From Tieghemiomyces parasiticus (taxonomy: Eukaryota > Kickxellomycota > Dimargaritomycetes > Dimargaritales > Dimargaritaceae): 64,000 nucleotides of DNA. The number at the start of each line of letters is the position of its first letter. The first letter of the stretch is position 1. The stretch spans positions 1 to 64,000 of the forward strand of contig JANBPT010000132.1 of the NCBI GenBank assembly GCA_027575765.1, given 5' to 3'. The position numbers were made by a program, and so were the translations under genes. The notes beneath the pieces were generated by a model. The model saw only the letters and a program-made list of their open reading frames with translations. It made no database searches and was not told where the DNA came from. Shown here one piece after another: positions 1 to 12,403 of this stretch.

Positions 1-101
1 CTAGTTCATTGAATTTTGAGTATTCTATATCGAGGGGTGCCAAGAGACCTGTGCCAAAGCGCAAACGGGTACAACCCCCGTCCGGCCAACCAACCCCTGA
101 C

Positions 102-896
102 TTAGGCTGGCGCCTCGTCCTTCTTCTTCTTCTTGTCTTCGACCAACTGGATATTGGCCTCGGGCACCGCGGGCCAGGTCTTCAGGATGAGCGCCTTGAC
201 CTCTTCGGAGACATCGCCCTGGATGACAATCTCATCCTGGTTTTGGTTGTTCTTGCTCAACGACGAGCCGCACGCGAACCGACCCGCGAACATCTTGGCC
301 GCCTTCTTGAGATCGATATCTACCCATGGGGTGGCAGGTAAGATGGGAGAGCGAGAGAGAAGACGGGGGTGTAGCCGAATTACCCAAGAGTGGAGCGTTA
401 GTTTCATTTACACCTTCTCTACCCGTGACACGCCGCAGCATTGTCACCGCTATGGAAACGTGTTGGACCCTTTGCGACACTTACCAAACACCTCCAGATT
501 GGCGATTGATGTCAAACGCTTCTTCTTGGTCCGCTCGATACGCTTGATCACGACCTTGGTGCTTTCCTTCTTATCCAGGGCGCGCTTCAACTTGGCCTCC
601 TCCTTGCCAATCGCCTTGGCCAGCTTCTTGGTATCCGAGTCGCCTTCCACCTCAGCTACCGCCGTCGCCGTCTTGGCACCTCCGGTGGCCAGTGCTACCC
701 GCTGCAGCTTCTCGGCCAGTTCGCCGGTACTGTAGAGCCGCGTGTAGAGATCTGGGTGGCTGGCTTCAAGCCACTTTTGACACCGCGGGAGGGAGGCCCC
801 AAACTCGCAATATTCGACAGGGAAGGTGCAAATATCGCAGTAGACGACCTCTTTACCCGGGTGCGGGGCACTGGGGGTGGTGGCGACCTCGGTCAT
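102..896 (-). CDS. TMA22: Tma22/DENR translation factor (density-regulated protein)
   Basis: Two exons, 896-485 and 319-102, joined across a 165-bp intron (donor GTAAGT, acceptor TAG), give 209 residues. The N-terminal part has the DENR cysteine pattern (YCDIC near residue 20, then YCEF and a further Cys before KWL). The middle is a Lys-rich linker, and the C-terminal exon encodes the SUI1/eIF1-like fold (DLKKAAKMFAGRFACGSS, then DEIVIQGDV). In the family, DENR/Tma22 pairs with MCT-1/Tma20 on the 40S subunit and acts in tRNA/mRNA release after termination and in re-initiation. The C-terminus is a Lys/Asp-rich tail. The gene is divergent from the Atg38-like gene, sharing a 631-bp promoter. The family call is firm; the splice join restores the expected 'EVFDIDLKK' junction. 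Confidence 0.93.
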
Positions 897-1527
897 GGTA
901 GCGGTGGTTATCGTGATGAAGGAAAGAGGGGGGGCGGGGTTAGAGAGAGATGTAGCAGTAAATGGACAGAAAGCCTACAAGACAACAGGTAGGGAGAATG
1001 GAGTTGGTAGGAAGAAGATGGCGAACGGAGGGAGGTAACGAGTGTCATAGAACCGATAGAAGTGATCTGGGTTGGAGAGTTGCGGGTACGCCGGATTCCG
1101 CCGAGTTTCAATTAACGCCAGTCGGTCCGTAGCGATAGGCCATGAGCCAACACGGCCCTCTACTCGCTCTAAATGCTTAACCCGTGACACCGTCAGCCTT
1201 TGCAGTCACAAGCCCCGCGTCCAAGCAGCTTACGACTATCTGACAGCAGCTCCGCTAGCCACCTTACGACTCTTGTTCCCCTACTCTCTCTCTCTCTCTC
1301 ACCGCGCCTCTGTACTTTGCCCGTGCTTAACCCCACTTCCTCAGAACAATTGAGCCGCATCCCCCGCATCTCTGCAGTTCCCCGAGCCGAGACTCTTCCC
1401 GTTCAACTACCCAGGGCCTCAGTACCCACGTCCGCACCGTCGTATCCTCCCCCCTGCTCTATCACCCTCGACCCCGCCCCCTCCACCCTCTTTCACCCAT
1501 TCCCCTCCCATACCTCCACGCTTGCGT
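897..1527. promoter_or_regulatory. Shared divergent promoter of TMA22 and the Atg38-like gene
   Basis: This 631-bp gap separates two start codons facing away from each other (896 on minus, 1528 on plus). The plus-strand leader from about 1260 to 1527 is strongly pyrimidine-rich, including a CT run near 1284-1300, as is common upstream of fungal start codons. I see no convincing TATA box on either side. Confidence 0.5.
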
Positions 1528-3209
1528 ATGGAAGGCACCCCCACGGCCAAGGCCTACACCTGGGCCAATATCGCCGAAGACTACAGCCACCGGGGCCGCC
1601 TGGCGGAAGCCATCAAAGCACACCTGAAGGCCGGCGAGATGTTTAAAGAGGCACAGACACATACCCACGACGTCGAGTCCGCCGAGGCTCTCGAACTGCT
1701 CAGCCAGCATCACCAGCAGGAGGCTGCCCGGCTGCGGGTCGAGTTGGCTAGTCGATCCCCCGGTAGCAGCCGCATCAGCAGCAGCAGTCGGCGAGAGTTG
1801 ACAGGAGGAGACGAAGAGCCGCTGAGTGGCCCCGCCGAGAGTAATAGCGACTCGGCCGGCGGAAGTTTGGGTGATATGACGGATGATTGTGCGAGCGAGA
1901 CCAGCGATAGCAGTGCATCCAGCGCCTCAAGCCAGGTAGGACCATAGCGATAGCGCTTGCCAGAGAAGTTGCCTACCCGCCGCCCGTGCCTTGCTCAGAT
2001 ACTCCTCCTCCTCTTCCCCCCTTCACTTTCCCCCACGCAAGGTATGATCTAACCCCCACCCCTTGATCACTCTCTTTTCCGTTCTTCTGTAGACCACGAG
2101 CCAGCGGGCCACGGGCCAATCCGCCGACCCCACCGAGACCTTTTGGGACTTTATTGAGAACTTTGTCGACAAGATCTCAGGACCGATCCCCGTTGGTGGG
2201 ACCCCGGGGGCACCGTCGCCTCACACCCCAACCGTCAGTAAGTCCAAGTCGGTGTGTTTGCAATGGCAATGGCGGCGTTTTCCGCAAGACATACCACCAC
2301 CGTCCACCAAACTAACCCCATCACCTGGCCCAACTGCTTGGTCACACGTTACCCCGGGCAGTTACCCACTGTGCCCGCCACGCCCAGCAGCGGGCCCCTC
2401 CAGCCAACCTGGGCCGATCGGTTCTCCCGTCCATGGCAGAGTCTTACTACGTCGTACCTGAGCAGCATCGACTCGCCGAGAGCACGGCCCTCATTGAAAA
2501 CCTTCATCTGTAAGTTTACGCCAATTAGCGTGGGTATAGATGCGAGTACGTAACATATTATCCTGAACTCTCTCACCCCCCCCTTCCCTTTACCATCTTT
2601 GCCTCATGGATCCTTCTAACCAAGCCCCGCTGCACCGCACACCTCGCATTACCCTCAACTCACCTACCTACGAATCCCGCTGTCGCCGCATATACGCCAC
2701 CTAGGACTTCGAATCGGTCCTCGCCGAGCGACCCTGCGACACCCGCTACCACCGACCTTGCCGCCGAAAACGACAAGCTGAAGAGGGCGGTCGTGGTACT
2801 CCAAAAGCAGGTCTCGCTCCTTGAGAAGGTAGCCATGGAGAACACGATGCTCCGAAGCAGCATCTACAGTTTCCAGCAGGAGGTGCACAAGAAAGCCCGC
2901 GATTACAAGCTTGCGAGCAGTGAAATCCGACCGCCTGGCATTGCCACCACCACGCCTACTACAGGGGAGGCTGGGAATAGTGACAGTATTGGGCCTGGCA
3001 TAAGCGCAGCGGCAGTTGCCAAAAAGGATGGACACGAGGCCTGCGAGCGCCGGGTGGCCCAATTAGAGGTCGAGCTGGCGCGCACGCGGGCGATTGCCAA
3101 AAAACAGGACGAAATGCTCGCCAAGTATAAGGACCGGTGGGATAAGTTGAAGGAGTCGGCCAAGCTCAAACGGAATACCCGACGAGACAGCGCTCCGCCT
3201 TCCCAGTGA
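1528..3209 (+). CDS. NRBF2/Atg38-like autophagy PI3K-complex subunit
   Basis: Four exons, 1528-1935, 2093-2237, 2404-2509 and 2705-3209, give 387 residues. Residues about 5-65 form an MIT-like helical hairpin (AYTWANIAEDYSHRGRLAEA followed by the second helix), as at the N-terminus of NRBF2/Atg38. The centre is Ser-rich; exon 2 encodes an aromatic FWDFIENFVDKI stretch and exon 3 an ESYYVVPEQ stretch, both like NRBF2. The last exon is coiled coil (about 238-285) and ends in a basic KYKDRWDKLKESAK helix. NRBF2/Atg38 bridges subunits of the Atg14-containing Vps34 PI3-kinase complex in autophagy. The start is the first in-frame ATG; a slightly longer TTG-started reading adds two residues and is unlikely. 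For exon 3 a second in-frame acceptor (just before 2436) cannot be excluded. Confidence 0.75.
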
Positions 3210-3448
3210 GGGGAGGTCCGCCGGTAGCATTGGCATGGTAGCTCTGACCCAGGTGGGTTGACAATACTGTCAATTCGATTAGTCTTATTTGGACATTGGA
3301 TATATATAGTTATTGCTCTAAATATTGTGTTCACCATAGCCCCTAAACCTGGTATTTAGTATAATCACAAGTGGAGTTCAAGGGGGCTTACGCCATGGGA
3401 TACAGGGAACACACACACACCGTGCGTTGGCTGTTGGATGGCAGCCCG

Positions 3449-3473
3449 CTCTCTCTCTCTCTCTCTCTCTCTC
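3449..3473. repeat. (CT)n microsatellite
   Basis: Twelve uninterrupted CT units lie downstream of the Atg38-like gene. Confidence 0.9.
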
Positions 3474-3931
3474 CACTTCGTTGGTACTTGATCCGCAGAG
3501 ACCAGCCGTGCTGAGTCTGTCCAGGGCTAAAGATCAGCGCCAGGTAGCGAGCATATGACCAACCTCCACATGTATTCCCGTGTATGTCTCTCACCGTGTA
3601 CTCTAATACCCCAGCCAACTACAATCCCAGGGTGGATTGCTGCGCGCTGGTGTGAGAAAATGAAAAGCGAGGATAAGTGACCGGGTTTAGGAGAGGTATT
3701 GGGACCTCCATCTGCCTTGCTGAGCCGCTCGACACCACCTTGTCCGCCCTCTCCCAAGTCGAGGGGATGATTGACCATGATCAACGCTTTCGCGGAGCGA
3801 CCAGTTAGACAGCGAGGGTCTGTTTTCAGTCGAGGGTCTATGGGGGAAAGAAGATGTCCAACTAGCTAACCAGTCTGGACCCTTTACCGCTGGCCCTAAA
3901 GGCACCGGCGCCAACTAAGGGGCTCCGTCGG

Positions 3932-3940
3932 TTATTTAAA
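3932..3940 (+). promoter_or_regulatory. TATA-like element of the small secreted-peptide gene
   Basis: TTATTTAAA lies 171 bp before the ATG at 4111. From here to 4111 there is no other ATG, and the DNA is increasingly C/T-rich on the plus strand. This is the usual layout of an efficiently expressed fungal gene. Confidence 0.45.
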
Positions 3941-4110
3941 GGGATTCGAGGACGGACCCTTGGGCCTTAGGCTCTCTCGTCCAAGATTAAATCCATCTAT
4001 TTTCAAAGCATCGCTTGTGTTGACCAACCCTTCTCCTTTATCCGGCTCTTCCAACGATTTTTTATCTCTCCTTCCCTCACTCTAGCTTTTGATATCATCA
4101 ACCCTCCATC

Positions 4111-4449
4111 ATGAACACCTACGCCTGCCAGCTACTTGTCCTCGTCGCCGCCTGCCTCGCGCTGGCCACCTCGGTGTCCGCCGTCGCCCCCCATGTCAAG
4201 CGGAGTGGTAACGTTCACCAGCCCAAGTCCCGCTGGGGCACCCGCATCTAACCTTTGTTTTAGTTTTTGTTTAATGCCCCGCTTTTCTTGGCTCTCTCTA
4301 GTCCGACTTGATGCAGCGAGGCGGTCAGCACCTCTGCCGACCGTAGCGCCTAGCTTCCACTGGATTGTTCGGTAAGCGGGAATATAGTAATTTCGCCTGG
4401 ACAATAAATACGACCACCACTACCATCACTTTGTAGCTCAGCAGACTGG
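4111..4449 (+). CDS. Candidate secreted peptide precursor with Kex2 sites
   Basis: No family is recognised. The first ATG after a TATA-like element begins a classic signal peptide: MNTYACQ, a hydrophobic core LLVLVAACLALATS, and a cleavage-type VSA at residues 22-24. A short pro-segment follows and ends in the dibasic site KR at residues 30-31. Unspliced, the frame stops at 4251 (46 residues). Splicing 4111-4207, 4302-4371 and 4437-4449 (introns 94 and 65 bp; donors GTAACG, GTAAGC; acceptors CTCTAG, TTTGTAG) keeps the frame. It adds a second dibasic site (RR), then a segment ending FHWIVRSADW, with a further GTAAGT donor at 4450. A next exon from 4694 is possible but unsupported, so the 3' end is uncertain. 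The architecture (signal peptide, pro-region, dibasic sites) resembles peptide pheromone or effector precursors; function is unknown. Confidence 0.42.
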
Positions 4450-5393
4450 GTAAGTAATAATGCCACTGGGGAAGGTTGCCTCACCGCATTAATCCGTCTG
4501 GAAAGCATGCGATGGGCTGGAGGGAATCGAGGGTGTAGCAGGGAGAGTGAGAGGATTGCCTGTGGCTGGGGAGCGGTGGGCCTCCGGTGAGAGCGCTGGA
4601 CAAGCTAGAAACGTGGACAATGTGGGGGGGGGATGGAGCGATTGGATAGGGTTAGGAAGCGGCCACTCGTCTGCGCTCAACCCCCCCCCTTAGATCCAGA
4701 CCGAGGGGCTACAGACATGTGACGCCAATAAAAAACCCCCTGGAGCAGACGCCACGGGGTGTGCTGCACTTCTCCCCCTCCGCCCTATTAAATCAAAAGG
4801 GCGCCCGGTTAGCTGGGCCTGGGCGTCACGGAACAGGGCTGCCCTTAACGTAGTGCTGTTACTTTCCCCCCACCTCCGTTCAACCCAAACGACATGGTAA
4901 GCAGCCCAAATATAGCAATGGCCATCAGACGTGAGTGGGGGGGATGGGGCTAGCACGCTTCAACGCCTCCCCTTGCCTTGACACCCGTCCTGAGTTGCGC
5001 CGCCCCCCCCGGTCTATGCAACTCCGAACTCTCTGGCGGCTAACCCCCTTGCCGCCGCCGATTTGATCGCGTAGATAACTCCACATCACGAGAGGCCCGG
5101 GCTTCGGGAGGAATAGATAACTCTGGGGGATTGCCACCGGGCCTAGGTACGCAGGCGGGTGTCGTCTGCTGGGCCACCAACGCGTCGTGTGACTTGCCTA
5201 ATCCTCCTGCCCTCTCCCCGCCTCCCCATCCAATCGCTGGGCCGTCGGTGGTTGGGACGCACACGCTGAGGTCCACGACCCAGGTCAGCCCGGCGGCAGG
5301 CCAGGCGGACGGAAGTGTGGGTTATCTATCTGCGGCTGCGCTTGCTCGCTGGATCAGGCCGACCTTCTGCGCCCCGGCCTCGGCTATAAGAAG
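4450..5393. other. Intergenic region, possible extra exons of the peptide gene
   Basis: Two homopolymer tracts (G9 at 4624-4632, C9 at 4681-4689) and a C8 at 5003-5010 occur. An acceptor-like TTAG at 4690-4693 opens a frame in phase with the preceding GTAAGT donor, ending at a GTAAGC-like donor near 4896. I cannot decide whether this is an exon. Nothing else is recognisable. Confidence 0.3.
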
Positions 5394-5403
5394 GTGCTTA
5401 TCT
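5394..5403 (+). promoter_or_regulatory. TATA box of the carnitine acetyltransferase gene
   Basis: CTATAAGAAG is followed within about 20 bp by a C/T-rich stretch typical of fungal transcription starts. A GTATGT donor at 5568 and a CCCAG acceptor ending at 6451, four bases before the ATG at 6456, suggest a roughly 880-bp intron in the 5' leader. An 8-codon upstream ORF sits at 5451-5474 in the presumed first exon. Confidence 0.45.
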
Positions 5404-6455
5404 TCTTCCCCCTCCTCCCTGCCCCTACTTTGCCTGCTCAACACAGTTCGATGCTACGTCCAGCCTTCTTCTAGCCACCCTTGTCACGCCGTCTGCCGAC
5501 TCTCTGCTTCCTAGATCGAGTGTCTCTTCACTGGCCACATCCTGCTCCGCACTTCCCTAGATTATAGGTATGTCCATCTTTCCAGCCGATTAGCATGTCA
5601 GCTAAGTCGTCTTGCCCCCCCCGTGCTGCCTTGGCCGAGGCGTTTCCGCCGGTAGCGTACGCTGTAATTCATGAGATGCTAGGCCTGCCATACCCGAGGG
5701 CTATGCGTAGTCTCAGCGGCCGCGGGAGGGACCCTGTGGCGGTGGCCTCCCCCGTCTAACGGACCTTGCCCCGTGGCCCCATCAACTATCTATTTTGTAC
5801 CCGACCCTTCTGCCCCTGGAACTAGGGCCCCACCACCGCTAGCACTCTTCACGTGCGAAACCCAACGGCACACCTGCGTTGCCTCGGCCACTAATTTCCA
5901 ATGTCCTCCCTATTCTCCCACTCTCTCCCCCCGCCGCCCACCTTTCGGGTCATTTACGTCCGTGTGTCAAAACCTCTGTGCCTTTCTCTGCAACCCCATC
6001 ACGTCATCGCCTTTGTTCGGGCCGCCTGTACATGGCTCTGGATCGCTCCTGCGGTGTACTATCTCCCTCGCAATGCTTGGTTGATATATGCGACCTTGTT
6101 TATAACGGTTCCTTTTATCGCAATTGATACTGCACTGTATGCGACCGTCACCATTGGCAATCCTTGACTCGCTACCTCGATTCGCCTGCGGCGCTTGCAG
6201 CTGCTCTATCTCTTGTATGTTTCTCGATACCATTTCGCCCTCCCCCATTCCATAACTGCCACATCCCTCCATGTCCCAGAAGGACACTGTGTCTCCAAGG
6301 CCACCTTCCCCTGACTGGACTTTCCTCTACCTCTAGTTTCTTCCGGCCTGTTTAGTCCGAGATTTCCGACTTCCTTTCTTTCTAGGCTTCGTGACGCCGG
6401 GGTCCACTATACTTCAGTACTACACCTAATACTCACTCGCCGTTTACCCAGGCAA

Positions 6456-8405
6456 ATGTTGGCCCTACGCTCTTTCCCACGCCGTGCTCCAACCGCAGCC
6501 ATCCCTTCCATCCGCCTTGTCCCCGCATCGCGTCCCACCCGCATGCTTTCGGCCATGGCCCAGCCCCAACCCGAGTCGCCACCTGCCAAAGAGGCGCCCA
6601 CTGCTCGACCCCTGTACAGTCGCCAGGCTGAGCTCCCGCACCTCCCGGTCCCGGCCCTCGATAAGACCCTGAGCAAGTACCTCCAAACTGTCAAACCCTA
6701 CCTCAATGATCAGGAACTGGCCAAGACCAGTCGCACCGTCGAGGCATTCGCCCAAAGTGAAGAAGGCCGGACCCTACAGCAGAGGCTGGTGGACCGGGCC
6801 CGGCAGCCTGGGATGGTCAATTGGCTAGCCGATTGGTGGGACGACCTGGCATACCTGCGGGTACGCGACCCCGTGGTCATCAACGTCAGCTACTTTTATG
6901 CCTTCGAAGACGACCGCCTGCGCCGGAGCTCGGCCCAGCGTGCCGCGGACCTAACCTATGCTGCCCTCCAATTTCGCCAGAGCGTCGTAGAGGAGACCAT
7001 CCAGCCCGAGACCATCCGCGGCCAGCCCTTGTGCATGGCTTCTTACAAAAACATGTTCCACACCTGCCGCATTCCGGCCCAGGACGTGGACCACCTGCAG
7101 CACTACGACTCGCAGGCCCACCAGCACATCGCCGTGGTCCGCCAGAACCACTTCTACACCGTACCCACCCACCGGCCGGACGGAACACCGCTCACCGTGG
7201 CCGAGTGGGAGTGCCAGTTCGACCGTATCCTGCGCGCCGAAACGAGCCCCGGCCCTGCCCTCGGCGCCTTGTCTGCTGGCGAACGTAACACCTGGGCTGC
7301 GGATCGTGAGTCCCTCTTGGCTGCTCACCCGGGGAACCGGGACCACCTCGAGCAGCTCGAGTCGGCCGCCTTCCTGGTGTGCCTCGACAGCACAACCCCG
7401 GTCACCCGTGACGAGCACGCTCGGATGTGCTGGCACGGCGACGGCCGTAATCGCTTCTATGATAAGCCCCTCCAGTTCCTAGTGGCGGACAATGGCCGCG
7501 CCGGGTTCCTAGGCGAACACGCCGGGATGGACGGTACTGCCACCAGCCGTCTCTCGAATTACATTCTCAGCCATGCCCGGGCCAACTACCAAACCCCAAA
7601 CCAGTCCGGTGACACCTCTGCCGCCGAGCTACCAGCCCCCGCTCGGCTCAATTTCCAGCTGAATGATACCGTGCACCGGGCGGTACAACGTGCGGAAGCC
7701 CAGTTTGACCAGTTGATTGACCGTCACCAGCTCCGGGTTCTGGCGTACCAGGGCTACGGTAAGAACCTCATCAAGATGTTCCGCGCCAGCCCGGACTCGT
7801 ACGTCCAGATGCTGATGCAGTTGGCCTACTACAAGATGTACGGACGCTGCGACGGCACATACGAGTCGGTGCAGACGCGCAAGTTTGCGCGGGGCCGCAC
7901 CGAGGTGTGCCGCAGTGTCAGCGTCGAGTCGGTGGCTTTCGTGCGTGCCATGGACGACCCGACTATCACTGACCCAGTGACCAAATGGAAACTGGCGCAA
8001 GAGGCAATCCGTGCGCACTCACAGTACATGAAAGAAGCCGCCGAGGGCCAGGGCATCGACCGCCACCTGTTGGGCCTCAAATTATGTCTCCGCCCCCACG
8101 AACCCGTACCAGCCATGTTCCAGGACCCCGTGTTCTCCAAGTCTAACCATTGGAACCTGTCCACGTCCCAGCTGAGCAGTCCTTACTACGCCGGCTGGGG
8201 GTACGGCGAGGTGGTGCCTGACGGCTACGGCCTGGCGTACATGATTAAGGACGATTCCCTCCACTTCAATGTCACGTGCGCCAACGAGCCTGGCATGGAC
8301 GCCACGCGGCTCCATCATTACCTCGAAGAGGCCGCGAACGACATGCGTGATGTGTTTAAGGCTAGCATCGACGGCGCATCCAACGTACTCAAGGCCAAGC
8401 TTTAA
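6456..8405 (+). CDS. CAT2: Carnitine O-acetyltransferase, mitochondrial/peroxisomal
   Basis: A single exon encodes 649 residues, matching the choline/carnitine acyltransferase family. The N-terminal choline/carnitine region begins near residue 60 (LPHLPVPALDKTLSKYL). The catalytic His is His355 in the GEHAGMDG motif. The family's GRTEVCRS motif and a C-terminal STSQ plus GYGEVVPDGYG block follow. It transfers acetyl groups between CoA and carnitine, moving acetyl units out of peroxisomes and into mitochondria. Residues 1-29 contain seven basic and no acidic residues, as in a mitochondrial presequence. The last three residues are AKL, a PTS1 peroxisomal signal also found on yeast Cat2. Internal in-frame ATGs at codons 30 and 34 (6543, 6555; the latter in a GGCCATGG context) could give the peroxisomal form. 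Confidence 0.95.
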   Translation: MLALRSFPRRAPTAAIPSIRLVPASRPTRMLSAMAQPQPESPPAKEAPTARPLYSRQAELPHLPVPALDKTLSKYLQTVKPYLNDQELAKTSRTVEAFAQSEEGRTLQQRLVDRARQPGMVNWLADWWDDLAYLRVRDPVVINVSYFYAFEDDRLRRSSAQRAADLTYAALQFRQSVVEETIQPETIRGQPLCMASYKNMFHTCRIPAQDVDHLQHYDSQAHQHIAVVRQNHFYTVPTHRPDGTPLTVAEWECQFDRILRAETSPGPALGALSAGERNTWAADRESLLAAHPGNRDHLEQLESAAFLVCLDSTTPVTRDEHARMCWHGDGRNRFYDKPLQFLVADNGRAGFLGEHAGMDGTATSRLSNYILSHARANYQTPNQSGDTSAAELPAPARLNFQLNDTVHRAVQRAEAQFDQLIDRHQLRVLAYQGYGKNLIKMFRASPDSYVQMLMQLAYYKMYGRCDGTYESVQTRKFARGRTEVCRSVSVESVAFVRAMDDPTITDPVTKWKLAQEAIRAHSQYMKEAAEGQGIDRHLLGLKLCLRPHEPVPAMFQDPVFSKSNHWNLSTSQLSSPYYAGWGYGEVVPDGYGLAYMIKDDSLHFNVTCANEPGMDATRLHHYLEEAANDMRDVFKASIDGASNVLKAKL

Positions 8406-9049
8406 AGAAATGCCGGCGTTTATTTTTTTCGGTGACTATGCTTGTTTATTTTGTGATATCCAAGGGCTGTGGCGATCGTAGTATTTTGGACGATTCTAAC
8501 TGTCAGCCGACGAGTAGTGTAAGTATTACTAAATACAGATGACCCTAAACACAATATTAGTGGTATACAAGAATACATAAGAATCTACTAGAGCTTGATA
8601 CCATCTAGGCAAAATTCCAGTTGAAATCGTACAAACGTAATATAAACTAACCAAAAGGCACTTGACCAAGCACTTGGTCCGGTACGCCGCCCCAACTCAA
8701 CCCATCAGCACCGGGCTGGCGTGCATTTACTGACGACTGCTATGCTTAGGCTTCTATCAGATATCTCGGAAAACCTTGTTTCCTTGATATAAACATTACC
8801 TCTGACCCTTGGATAGTTCCGTCACCCCGATCATCACCATCAGGAGAACCTACTTGGCGCCGTCTGGTGTGGTATTCGGGTGATAAGAGGGGAGAGGGAA
8901 TCGGTAGTTCTACTACGAGTAGTTGCCTCGTAGCGGAAGACGGGAATGAGATATTACTAGCAGGGTAAAGTGGTATAATAGACCCAAGGAGGTGAGCATT
9001 ATAACCTAATAAGGACCAAAGCTAATTGGGTATTATTATTACTGTAGTT
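8406..9049. other. AT-rich 3' flank of the carnitine acetyltransferase
   Basis: No open frame of note and no RNA gene are recognisable. The DNA becomes AT-rich after the stop codon, as expected of a 3' region. It runs into the dispersed repeat copy at about 9050. Confidence 0.5.
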
Positions 9050-9515
9050 GCGTCAATTAGTAGGCATCGTAGCTAAAAACCCACTCCCCTCCCCACCCCT
9101 GCCCCCCCCCTGAGCCCATATCCCAAGTGCGGCCAACTGGCTACCTTTCCGACCCAAGTGGTGGTGTCACCCAGCCTTGATAGCTGCGCCCTATAGTTGC
9201 TGATTGATGGATAGGTCAATCTATTGTCCTACCCCCCCCCCACGGTGGTGGCCCCACCCATTCATCGCCTTCATTATCCAAACCAGGTGTCGCCTTCTAT
9301 CCTTCTAGGGCCCCACTTTCTTTACTTCATTTATTCTTGATCCAACGGGCCACTGACCCATTCTCCTATTCCTACTGGAGCCCGGCCCCGCTCCCGTACC
9401 GTGATCCTGGACCTCTCTTAAACCCAACCAAGTAGTCACTATGAATAATGCTGGCTATCATTCGAGTATAAAAGACCTTCAGGTTGTCATTCAATAAAAC
9501 ATCAGTCATCACGCA
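9050..9515 (+). repeat. Dispersed solo-LTR-like repeat, copy C
   Basis: This segment matches the reverse complement of 58460-58870 over about 400 bp and of 26965-27190 over about 230 bp. Shared landmarks in order are: TGAGYCATATCCCAAGTG, a GCGCC..TATAGTTGCTGATT block, a GTGTCGCCTTCTA block, ATTCGAGTATAAAAGACC (9461-9477) and ATTCAATAAAA (about 9490-9500). A TATA box followed some 25 bp later by AATAAA at the 3' end is the order seen in LTRs. No internal retroelement ORFs flank it, so it would be a solo LTR or a relic. It carries C9 (9102-9110) and C10 (9232-9241) tracts. Confidence 0.65.
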
Positions 9516-9722
9516 ATATACAAGCTGCACTGCCTGTTTGAACCTAACCGCTACCTTCATTATCTACTAAGTTTACTTCTACCACACACGTAATAATCAC
9601 TTATATTGGGGTTTCCTTTGCCTCGACTCTTTATATATATATAATAACGCCATCACAGATGCTCCATTTCATATATTTATATAGAAGGGGAAAAAAGGCA
9701 AAGGAAGAAAAAGATTCATCCC
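9516..9722. other. 3' flank of TRM61
   Basis: AT-rich DNA with a TATATATATA run near 9633 lies downstream of the TRM61 stop codon (which reads on the minus strand). No gene is seen. Confidence 0.5.
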
Positions 9723-12011
<2,289 letters not shown>

Positions 12012-12403
12012 GGTATAAATGGGTCGAGTTGAGATCCGAGGGTTTTGAGGACGGGAGAGAGAGTTGTGGTGCAAGGGGAGAAACAAGGACCGCTTAAATG
12101 GAATGCGGCCAGTTAGTGACGATACCAGATGGAAACGAATTGTGAGATGCCAAGGGTGCGACATCGCGCTCGAAGGGCCTCGACTGATCTTTTTCTTTTC
12201 CTCTGGTCATGGGGGGGGGCTTGTACGCGTCTCGGTTTATTGGGGTATGAAATTTCAGATATATGTATTATATAATTATAAAAAAAAAAAGCTACGGTAT
12301 TAGAGTGGCCGACTGAAAAACCAATGTAGGAACGCGTGGCGGTTACGTTTAACTTACAGCTGAGAGGGAGAGGGAGAGGGAGGAAAGGATAACCGCACTC
12401 CTA
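12012..12403. other. Spacer between NIS synthetase and TRM61
   Basis: This region holds the 3' end of the siderophore synthetase and the promoter of TRM61, with G9 at 12211-12219 and an A-rich tract near 12280-12291. No gene is seen. Confidence 0.5.

Larger units (their letters stand above)
3210..4110. other. Intergenic region with CT microsatellite and promoter
   Basis: No gene is seen. A (CT)12 microsatellite lies at 3449-3473. The right end contains the promoter of the small secreted-peptide candidate: a TTATTTAAA element at 3932-3940 and a pyrimidine-rich leader without any ATG up to 4111. Confidence 0.5.

Noticed and set aside
133..735. 200-residue plus-strand frame over TMA22
   Set aside because: It is antisense to two well-supported TMA22 exons and their intron; it has no family.
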